Of a stretch of 64,000 bases of DNA, positions 17,986-24,509 are shown one piece after another (the first letter of the stretch is position 1; every line of letters starts with the position of its first letter). The notes under the pieces are model-generated. The model worked only from the letters and a program-made list of their open reading frames with translations. It did not search any database and had not been told where the DNA came from. The DNA comes from Gemmatimonadota bacterium (GTDB lineage: Bacteria; Gemmatimonadota; Gemmatimonadetes; Gemmatimonadales; Gemmatimonadaceae), in the NCBI GenBank assembly GCA_014192065.1, contig BJHH01000001.1, positions 62,001 to 126,000 on the forward strand, read 5' to 3'. Position numbers and translations under genes: made by a program.

Positions 17986-18495
17986 TCAGCGACCAGTTGG
18001 TGGGGGCTGCAGATGCTCGTCGAGCAAGCGGACAATTGCCGGCTCGATCTGTTCAGGCGTATCCATCGAGCCATGCCGTGCGCGCACGGCGCCTTGGCGA
18101 TCGACGAGGAACTTGGTGAAGTTCCACTTCACCGTCGTCGTACCCAGCAGACCGCGCTGCTCGCGCCGGAGCCAGCTGAACAGGGGGTGCGCCTCGGGTC
18201 CGTTGACCTGGATCTTCGAGAACATCGGAAAGGTCACCGCATAGTGTGTCGAGCAGAAAAGCTGGACCTCTGCGTCGTCGCCCGGCTCCTGCTTCCCGAA
18301 CTGGTCGCAGGGAAAGCCGAGGATGGCGAATCCGCGATCACGATGGCGGAGCCAGAGTGCTTCGAGTCCGGCATACTGCGGCGTGTAGCCACACTGGCTT
18401 GCGACGTTGACCACGAGACAGACCTGGCCGCGGTACGCAGCGAGCGGTTGCTCCTCACCCATGATGGTGCGCGCGCTGAATTCGAACAGGTTCAT
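17986..18495 (-). CDS. Glutathione peroxidase family thiol peroxidase
   Basis: Reduces hydroperoxides, probably with thioredoxin as donor as in most bacterial Cys-type members. Seen from ATG 18495 (169 residues): catalytic C35 in VASQCGYTPQY, FPCDQFGKQEP with the Gln of the active site and a nearby Cys, and WNFTKFLVD with the active-site Trp and Asn. The frame is open 20 codons further to 18555, but the family begins at MNLFEFSAR. It is divergent from the flavin operon; the shared 167-base region holds a tandem repeat. Confidence 0.92.
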   Translation of the reverse strand: MNLFEFSARTIMGEEQPLAAYRGQVCLVVNVASQCGYTPQYAGLEALWLRHRDRGFAILGFPCDQFGKQEPGDDAEVQLFCSTHYAVTFPMFSKIQVNGPEAHPLFSWLRREQRGLLGTTTVKWNFTKFLVDRQGAVRARHGSMDTPEQIEPAIVRLLDEHLQPPPTGR

Positions 18496-18605
18496 GGTCG
18501 GACGATTGCCGTGGTGCCGGTGAAGCGCAACTGTCTGTTGTGGCACGTCAGCCACCGCGGCGCGCGGGTTCCATAACGCCTAGCGAAGGTCAAGCGTATA
18601 TAAAT

Positions 18606-18645
18606 TTGCGCTGGATCGTGTATTGGTTGCGCTGGATCGTGTATT
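18606..18645. promoter_or_regulatory. 19-bp tandem repeat, 21-bp period, operator-like
   Basis: TTGCGCTGGATCGTGTATT occurs at 18606-18624 and again, perfectly, at 18627-18645. The 21-bp period is two helical turns, so two protein dimers would bind the same DNA face. An AT-rich block TATATAAAT lies just upstream at 18597-18605, and GGAG plus the GTG of the flavin operon lie just downstream. I see it as an operator or activator site; the regulator is not encoded here. Confidence 0.45.
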
Positions 18646-18662
18646 CCACGGAGCTTGGCACG

Positions 18663-19571
18663 GTGACTGACGAGTTGAACCCCGAATCTGAGGCCATGCC
18701 GCCTGCCGCCGCCCGGCAGTCGACGGGACGTCGTGCGTCCGGAGTAGCGGCTGCGATGGGGTCCAACCGCCTGATGGCCATCGGCTCGGCTGCAGTGATC
18801 GGTGTGTACGCGGCTGGCTTCTTCAAGACGAAGGCCGCGGCCGACCGGTTTGCTGCGGACTCCAATGTTCGACGTCCGCCACCCCCGAGTGAACCGGTAG
18901 CCAGCGCAGACCGAACTGTGGAGCGCGTGACGCCACCGGCCGCCGATCCGCGCGGTACGCGAGTTGGCGCTGGCGCCACCGCTGCGCTGCCCCCGATGCC
19001 GGCGCTCGTGCGGGCAGACGACCATGTGCCGGGGAAGCCGGTCTCGAGTCCAGCCGCAGCAGAACCCGCCACGATTCAGGCCACCGTCGCGAACGCGCTG
19101 CCGTCGGTAACGGCCGCGGCTGCCGACAGCGTCCCTGTTGTAGCACCGGTCGTTACCTCGCCGGAAGTCGTGACCCCGCCCCCGACGCCACCAGCGCCGC
19201 CACCAGCGCCGCCACCAGCGCCGGTGCCAGCGCCGGTGCAGGTCGCGGCGCCGCAACCGATCGCCACGAAGCGCGCCGAGCCCGATCCGCCGGCGCGAGT
19301 CCAGGCGGCGCCATGGAAGGACGGCACCTACTACGGTTGGGGCAAGTCTCGTCACGGCGACATCCAAGCCGTGGTCGTGATCCATGGTGGCCGCATTACC
19401 AACGCGCTGGTCGCGCAGTGTTTGACGCAGTACTCATGTTCGTGGATCGCGGCGTTGCCCCCGCAGGTCGTCGGCCGCCAGAGTGCCGAAGTAGACTACG
19501 TCTCGGGCGCGACGCAAAGCGTCAACGCGTTCTACTACGCGATCGTCGAAGCACTCAGCCACGCGAAGTGA
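18663..19571 (+). CDS. Membrane-anchored FMN-binding electron carrier on a Pro/Ala stalk
   Basis: Likely extracytosolic one-FMN redox carrier. Seen from GTG 18663 (302 residues): a short cytoplasmic N-terminus, one transmembrane helix at about 37-56 (NRLMAIGSAAVIGVYAAGFF), a long Pro/Ala/Val-rich stalk (about 77-215) and a C-terminal FMN-binding domain with D278-Y-V-S281-G-A-T284. The D-x-x-S-G-A-T pattern is the known site where ApbE links FMN to threonine, so T284 is the probable attachment residue. GGAG at 18650-18653 supports the start; the frame is open further upstream but crosses the tandem repeat. The apbE gene overlaps its stop by 4 bases. Confidence 0.86.
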   Translation: MTDELNPESEAMPPAAARQSTGRRASGVAAAMGSNRLMAIGSAAVIGVYAAGFFKTKAAADRFAADSNVRRPPPPSEPVASADRTVERVTPPAADPRGTRVGAGATAALPPMPALVRADDHVPGKPVSSPAAAEPATIQATVANALPSVTAAAADSVPVVAPVVTSPEVVTPPPTPPAPPPAPPPAPVPAPVQVAAPQPIATKRAEPDPPARVQAAPWKDGTYYGWGKSRHGDIQAVVVIHGGRITNALVAQCLTQYSCSWIAALPPQVVGRQSAEVDYVSGATQSVNAFYYAIVEALSHAK

Positions 19572-20578
19572 GCGACCTGGTGATCCGCACCGTTCCGATG
19601 ATGGGAACGGTTGTCTCCATCCAAATCGTCGGCCACGGTAGCAGCGACGCAGCACGGATCGAGCGAGAGTCCGCTATCGATCGCGCGTTCGAGTGGTTCT
19701 CGCAGGTTGAAGCTTGTTGCACGCGCTTCGACGACCAGAGTGAGCTGCGGCGCCTCTGCGTGCGCGTCGGCGAGCCCGTGGTGGTGAGCGACATGCTTTT
19801 CGCTCCGCTGCATTTCGCGCTGACGGTCGCAGCCGAGTCTGGTGGCGCGTTCGACCCCACGGTTGGCGGCCCGATGGAGGCGCGGGGGTTCGACGCGAAC
19901 CATCGCACCGGCACGCACTCGCGATCGGCCGGCGCGGCCGCGAGCGGCGCGTCGTTTCGTGACGTCGTGGTTGACACGGCCGAGCGCTCGGTCACGATCC
20001 TGCGCCCGCTCACGTTGGACCTTGGCGCGGTCGCCAAGGGACTCGCCATGGACCTCGCCGCCCGCGAACTGCAGCCATTCGGAAACTTTGCGATTGATGC
20101 CGGCGGCGACCTCTACCTCGGCGGCACCAACGCGGCGGCGGAGGCGTGGACTGCCGGTATTCGGCATCCGCGCGAGGAGCGAGCCGTGATCGAGACGATT
20201 CGCCTGTCGAACCTCGCCGTCTGTACCTCCGGTGACTACGAGCGGGCAGGAGTCGCCACCGACAGCGGCCACCACATTCTCGATCCGCGAGCCAATGTCG
20301 TGTCGGGCGCAGAGATATCGTCCGTAATAGGCGCTAGCGGACAGGCTGTGCCATCCGCAACGGCCGTCGCCAGCGCGACGGTCATTGCACCGAGCGCGAT
20401 GGTCGCCGATGCGCTCGCCACCGCTGCGTTTGTGCTCGGCCCCGTCGCTGGGCTCACCTTCCTTGAGCAGAACGGTGTGCGCGGCGTGATGTTCACGTCC
20501 AGGCTTCAACGGTGGGCGACGAAAGACTTCAACATGGAACACCCCGAACTAGATGACGCCGCTGTCCGCCGCACTTAA
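19568..20578 (+). CDS. apbE: FAD:protein FMN transferase
   Basis: Transfers FMN from FAD to threonine of target proteins outside the cytoplasm. Seen: MMGTVVSIQI at the start, a Cys-containing VEACCTRFDDQSELRRL, LTLDLGAVAKGLAMD and FAIDAGGDLYLGG, which form the FAD/Mg site of the family. The start is taken as GTG 19568 because GTGA overlaps the upstream stop; GTG 19580 is an alternative. No clear export signal or lipobox is visible, which is odd for ApbE, though short N-terminal signals may be missed. The obvious substrate is the SGAT protein encoded immediately before it. Confidence 0.92.
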   Translation: MSDLVIRTVPMMGTVVSIQIVGHGSSDAARIERESAIDRAFEWFSQVEACCTRFDDQSELRRLCVRVGEPVVVSDMLFAPLHFALTVAAESGGAFDPTVGGPMEARGFDANHRTGTHSRSAGAAASGASFRDVVVDTAERSVTILRPLTLDLGAVAKGLAMDLAARELQPFGNFAIDAGGDLYLGGTNAAAEAWTAGIRHPREERAVIETIRLSNLAVCTSGDYERAGVATDSGHHILDPRANVVSGAEISSVIGASGQAVPSATAVASATVIAPSAMVADALATAAFVLGPVAGLTFLEQNGVRGVMFTSRLQRWATKDFNMEHPELDDAAVRRT

Positions 20579-21392
20579 ACGTTGTTTTCGCACCCCGAAG
20601 GGCATGCTGATCGCCCTGCTGGTGGTCGTCACCGCGTTCGCGGTGGTGAACGAAGGGCTGCGGCTTGTCGCACCCGGTCTCGCTGCAGGCGTACTCGCCG
20701 CGATGCTCGTCGATGCACCTCTCCTGCGATGGCGCGAGGGCGCATGGTGTGTTCCCGACGGCGCGCTGCTGACCGGCCTCATCGTGGCGATGGTGTTGAG
20801 TCCGTACGGGGCGTGGTGGATTGCGGCGGTGACGTCGGCGACTGCGATCGTCAGCAAGTACCTGCTACGCATGGGCAAGGCGAATGTGTTCAATCCGGCC
20901 GCACTCGCGCTCGTGATCACCTTCTATCTGTTCGATGCCGGCCACAGTTGGTGGGGCGCGCTCGCCGACGCGCCGACGTGGCAGCTCGTCGTGCTCGGTG
21001 CGACAGGCATCTTCATCACCGACCGGGTGAAGAAGACTCCGCTCGTGCTCTCGTTCCTCGGCAGCTACTACCTCCTCGTCACTTCGATGGCGTTCCTCGG
21101 TGAGCCGGATGGAGTTGCCGCACTGTATCGTGCGCCGGACCTCAACGCGGCGTTGTATTTCGCGTTCTTCATGGTCACCGATCCGCCCACATCGCCGCCC
21201 AGGTACCGCGACCAGTTGATCAATGGAGTGATCGTGGCCGTCGTCGCGGTCGCGACGTTCGAGTTCATTGGCGCGGCCTATTTCCTGCTGGCGGGATTGC
21301 TGGCGGCGAATGTGTGGGAAGCGTTCCGCCGGTGGCGGGTACGTCGCCCGGCGGGGAGTTCGGCGCGCGCGCGCGAGGAAGCGGCCTCGTAG
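20553..21392 (+). CDS. RnfD/NqrB-like membrane protein without SGAT site
   Basis: A 279-residue inner-membrane protein of the RnfD/NqrB family, with about eight or nine hydrophobic helices. Seen: KANVFNPAALALVITFYLF and FFMVTDPPTSPPRYRD, both typical of the family. The S/T-G-A-T flavinylation motif of true RnfD/NqrB is absent, so this protein is probably not itself flavinylated. It overlaps the apbE stop by 26 bases. With no other rnf or nqr gene nearby it may move electrons across the membrane to the FMN carrier (inference). Confidence 0.87.
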   Translation: MTPLSAALKRCFRTPKGMLIALLVVVTAFAVVNEGLRLVAPGLAAGVLAAMLVDAPLLRWREGAWCVPDGALLTGLIVAMVLSPYGAWWIAAVTSATAIVSKYLLRMGKANVFNPAALALVITFYLFDAGHSWWGALADAPTWQLVVLGATGIFITDRVKKTPLVLSFLGSYYLLVTSMAFLGEPDGVAALYRAPDLNAALYFAFFMVTDPPTSPPRYRDQLINGVIVAVVAVATFEFIGAAYFLLAGLLAANVWEAFRRWRVRRPAGSSARAREEAAS

Positions 21393-21434
21393 CGTTTCGC
21401 GCGTTGTTCGCGGTGCTCCCACGCGTTGCTCGCT

Positions 21435-21556
21435 GGCCACTCCTCCGGGGTGGACCTAGTCGCTTACACGCTTCGCGCCCCGCGGTACTGCTGCGGGTCG
21501 CTCGCTACGCGACACGGTCCACCCTGCGGAGGGCCTACGCTCGCTCCGCGTGAGCG
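21435..21556. repeat. 122-bp palindromic repeat, copy A
   Basis: Identical to copy B at 24236-24357 except for two bases near the end (21538 and 21547), in the same orientation. Its outer parts, 21435-21463 and 21509-21535, are imperfect inverted arms including the exact pair GGTGGACC/GGTCCACC; smaller hairpins lie between them. It starts 42 bases after the rnfD-like stop and ends 17 bases before the metalloprotease stop. Confidence 0.9.
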
Positions 21557-21572
21557 AGCGTAAGCCGCCGAA

Positions 21573-24098
21573 CTATCTCCGCGGCGGTTCCAGTGTCGCT
21601 GTTACGCGATCCACAACGTCCGCCCAGTGCGCCTTGGCCACCGCGTTCGTCGCGGCGGCGCCCGACGTGCGCGCCAACGCCTGCACGGCGCGCAGTTGCG
21701 CCCGCGCGAGCGCTGGGAGATCGCTGCGTGGTACGTTCGGCGCCGCCGTGAATGGAGCTGGTGTCTGCGGCGCCCCGCCGCGTCCACCCGCACCAGCGAC
21801 AGCGCCCGCCGGAGCCGGTGGATTCACGATTTGCCCAAGCCGTTCGAGATACGCACGCTGTAGCTGACGCCGATGCGCGTCGAGCGCGCCGGCAAACACC
21901 ACCGCGCGCACGTCTCCCATGTATTCCGCGAGCGGGTAGGCGTTCGCGAGGTCGAACGATTCACTTTCCGCGAGTCGCCCGAGCCGCGCATTGCTCAGGA
22001 GGTTGGTGAGCACGCCACCCGCACGCGCCGCAACGCTCTGCGTCGGTGCGCCGAGTTTCGACAAGACATCCGCCGGCGAAAGCCAAGCAGGAGTCGTGAA
22101 GACATTTTCGCTGAGAAATGCGAGCGCGGCCTTCTGCTTCGCCTTCGCCACCACCTGATACACCGGGCCGCCCTGGTCGGCCGTCTTAAAGTCGACGTAG
22201 ACGCCAGAGACCACGTTGACGACGTGCCCCATGTACTGTGCCCACTGGCCAAGTGCCTCGTTGTAGATCTCCTCGAGGTCGGAGTAATCCTCGCCAGGCT
22301 TCGTCGTCCACGCGACCATCTGCGAAAACACCTTTTTCATGTTGGCGACGGCGTAGCCCGATGACTTCACCGGATCGTCGCCCATGTCCTCGGTCTGATT
22401 GCGCGGGTCGGTGCCGGTGTACTGCCCAGGGCCGTAGCGATACGCGAACAGTCCCTTCTCGTCGGTCACCCACGTATTGAGCGTGGGGCGCTCAGCCTCT
22501 GGCGTGCGCGCCTGGAGCAGCGCGCGGTAGCCCCAGTTGATTGCAAAATCGTCGAACGGTCCCGTTCGGCGGATGAAGTCTTTCGGCGCGAGACCGTCGC
22601 CTGGCTGCGCAACGTAGTTCTGGCGCGCGTAGTCCATGATCGTGAGCGAGACGCCGTACGTGCTCGCGAATGCCTTCGAGCGCAGGCTGTCAGTCGGGAT
22701 TGAGTTCGACGCGATCATGTTGTGCGGCAGGCCAAGCGCGTGGCCGATTTCGTGCGTGATCACCATGTGCATCGTTTGGCCCATCAACTCTTCGGTGAGC
22801 GTCATCGAGCGGGCGGCGGGATTGGCGGCGCCTGTCTCGATCAAGAGGCGGTTGCGGTACGACCGCATGTGATTGTGGTACCAAGTGATCTCGCTATTGA
22901 GGATCTCGCCGGTGCGCGGGTCGTGCGTATTCGGGCCGACCGCGTTGCGCACGGTGCTCGCCGCCCAGCGCACGACGGAGTAGCGCGCATCGTCCATGTC
23001 CCAGTTGGGATCGTTCGTTGGAGCGTAGCGTGCCTGCACGGCGTTCTTGAATCCAGCCTTCTCGAATACCTTGGCCCATTCCTCCACGCCCCTCTTCACG
23101 TACGGCGCCCACTTGGCCGGTGTGGCGGGGTCGAGGTAGTAGACGATGGGCTTCACCGGCTCGACGAGTTCGCCGCGCGCATACGCAGCTGGATCCTTGG
23201 GCTCCATGCGCCAGCGCACGATGAACTTCTGCGTGGCCGCCTTCTGTTCGTCGAGGCCGTAGTTCACCCGCTCAATGCCGAAGAAGCCCACTCGGTCATC
23301 GGCGTAGCGCGGGCGCATCGGCTCCTTAGGGAGGAGGAGCAGCGACTGCCGCATTTCGAGGGAGATCGTGCCCGCGCTGCGGTCGTTGCCTGGCGGTTCG
23401 GCGGCGTCGAAGGTCTGCACGTGGCGCACTTCGACATTGACGGGGAAAGCACGCACGCTGCTCACCCAGCTGCGCGCGGGGTCGAAGCGGCGCACGGCAT
23501 AGGTACGGCGTTCGGCGGCGGACAGTCCGGAAATACCTGGCGTGTCACCGGCGAAAAAATCGGTGACGTCGATGACATACGTCGCGCTGTCGCTTCCGTA
23601 TGCCTGAACGGGGAACGAGGCCAGCACGGGCATAAAGTTGTTCTGCGCAACGGATTGGGCGATGGGCAACGAATCGTCGGCCACCGCGCCATAGCTCAGG
23701 CTGCGGAGCACGATGCGGTCGCCGATCCGTTCGAATCGTACCACCCGTTCCTCGCGCGAGCTGCCAGCCGACGTGAACCCGGCCGATCCCTCAGGCACAC
23801 CCGAAATGCGGCTCACCATCAGGAACTCTCGCTTGCTCGCCGAGTCGGGGACTTCGAAGAACCAGCGGTCTCCCACATGGTGTGCGGTGATCATCCCGCG
23901 CTCGGTCTTCGCGCGGTCCGTGATCACCTGCGCGTACGGGCGCGGGCCTGCCTGGGCGTTGCCCCGGCCAGCGCCCTGCGGCGCACTGGCGGCTGGGGTT
24001 TGCGCCGGTTGCGGCGCCGGCGGAGCAGTCGGGGGTGGATTCTGTGCGCCGAGTGATACGGCAGTGGCGGCGAGGGCGATGAGGGCGTGCGTGCGCAT
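21573..24098 (-). CDS. Exported zinc metalloprotease (DUF5117/DUF4953 type)
   Basis: An 841-residue exported endopeptidase-like protein. Seen: signal peptide about 1-18; a Pro/Ala/Gln linker; a long N-terminal region of the DUF5117 kind; and the metzincin-like zinc motif H449-E450-x-x-H453-x-x-G456-x-x-H459 (HEIGHALGLPH) in the C-terminal half. A Gly/Arg insert is encoded near 21770-21825. ATG 24098 opens directly into the signal. The gene sits alone between the two 122-bp repeats, which makes it a candidate for movement or duplication as a unit, but its base composition looks like that of its neighbours. Confidence 0.9.
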   Translation of the reverse strand: MRTHALIALAATAVSLGAQNPPPTAPPAPQPAQTPAASAPQGAGRGNAQAGPRPYAQVITDRAKTERGMITAHHVGDRWFFEVPDSASKREFLMVSRISGVPEGSAGFTSAGSSREERVVRFERIGDRIVLRSLSYGAVADDSLPIAQSVAQNNFMPVLASFPVQAYGSDSATYVIDVTDFFAGDTPGISGLSAAERRTYAVRRFDPARSWVSSVRAFPVNVEVRHVQTFDAAEPPGNDRSAGTISLEMRQSLLLLPKEPMRPRYADDRVGFFGIERVNYGLDEQKAATQKFIVRWRMEPKDPAAYARGELVEPVKPIVYYLDPATPAKWAPYVKRGVEEWAKVFEKAGFKNAVQARYAPTNDPNWDMDDARYSVVRWAASTVRNAVGPNTHDPRTGEILNSEITWYHNHMRSYRNRLLIETGAANPAARSMTLTEELMGQTMHMVITHEIGHALGLPHNMIASNSIPTDSLRSKAFASTYGVSLTIMDYARQNYVAQPGDGLAPKDFIRRTGPFDDFAINWGYRALLQARTPEAERPTLNTWVTDEKGLFAYRYGPGQYTGTDPRNQTEDMGDDPVKSSGYAVANMKKVFSQMVAWTTKPGEDYSDLEEIYNEALGQWAQYMGHVVNVVSGVYVDFKTADQGGPVYQVVAKAKQKAALAFLSENVFTTPAWLSPADVLSKLGAPTQSVAARAGGVLTNLLSNARLGRLAESESFDLANAYPLAEYMGDVRAVVFAGALDAHRRQLQRAYLERLGQIVNPPAPAGAVAGAGGRGGAPQTPAPFTAAPNVPRSDLPALARAQLRAVQALARTSGAAATNAVAKAHWADVVDRVTATLEPPRR

Positions 24099-24235
24099 GC
24101 GACCGTCGGGTAGAAGGATGGCCCAAAATGTCGCTCGCGGTGTCCAACAGCGCCACGGTGCCTGCGCGGAGATTCCGCGCGGTGCGCGCGGTGCTCGCGG
24201 TGCGCGCGTTGCGCGCGGTGCTCGCGGTGCTCGCG

Positions 24236-24357
24236 GGCCACTCCTCCGGGGTGGACCTAGTCGCTTACACGCTTCGCGCCCCGCGGTACTGCTGCGGGTC
24301 GCTCGCTACGCGACACGGTCCACCCTGCGGAGGGCCTAGGCTCGCTCTGCGTGAGCG
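24236..24357. repeat. 122-bp palindromic repeat, copy B
   Basis: Same orientation as copy A, 2801 bases away, with 120 of 122 bases equal. It lies 138 bases upstream of the metalloprotease start. The sequence before it (about 24176-24235) is a degenerate tandem of the type GCGCGCGGTGCTCGCGGT, and a decayed form of the same tract precedes copy A. Confidence 0.9.
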
Positions 24358-24454
24358 AAAAGCGTTCGTCGGAGGCGCGTGCGCAGGCCGCGGACGGCGG
24401 CGAAGCGCGCCGCCTCGGCGTTTCGAGCATTAGCGCCGACGGCGAATGCTTTTC

Positions 24455-24496
24455 GTGAGCGCCGCGGGCGGCCAGTGTGAGCGCCGCGGACGGCCA
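24455..24496. repeat. 20-bp tandem repeat, two copies
   Basis: GTGAGCGCCGCGGGCGGCCA at 24455-24474 recurs at 24477-24496 with one change (G to A). It lies just past the acylase stop. Confidence 0.6.
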
Positions 24497-24509
24497 TCGA
24501 AGCCGGCTG

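Larger units (their letters stand above)
24099..24509. other. 410-base non-coding, highly structured region
   Basis: No gene is supported here. In order it holds the metalloprotease upstream region, a GC-rich degenerate tandem (24176-24235), repeat copy B, a long-range imperfect hairpin (CGAAAAGCGTTCGTCGG near 24355-24371 against CCGACGGCGAATGCTTTTCG near 24437-24456) and a 20-bp tandem repeat (24455-24474 and 24477-24496, one mismatch). The possible roles are a repeat island, a transcription barrier or a non-coding RNA. Confidence 0.6.

Noticed and set aside
18540-18662. Upstream extension of the FMN-carrier gene giving a repeated LRWIVYW motif
   Set aside because: This is the tandem DNA repeat read as protein; the GTG at 18663 has the ribosome binding site.
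22722-24056. Long open frame (444 codons) on the plus strand
   Set aside because: Antisense to the metalloprotease gene, Arg/His/Val-biased, no family motifs; a GC-skew shadow.
21435-24357. Insertion sequence or transposon ends
   Set aside because: The repeats are direct rather than inverted to each other, no target duplication is clear, and the enclosed gene is not a transposase.
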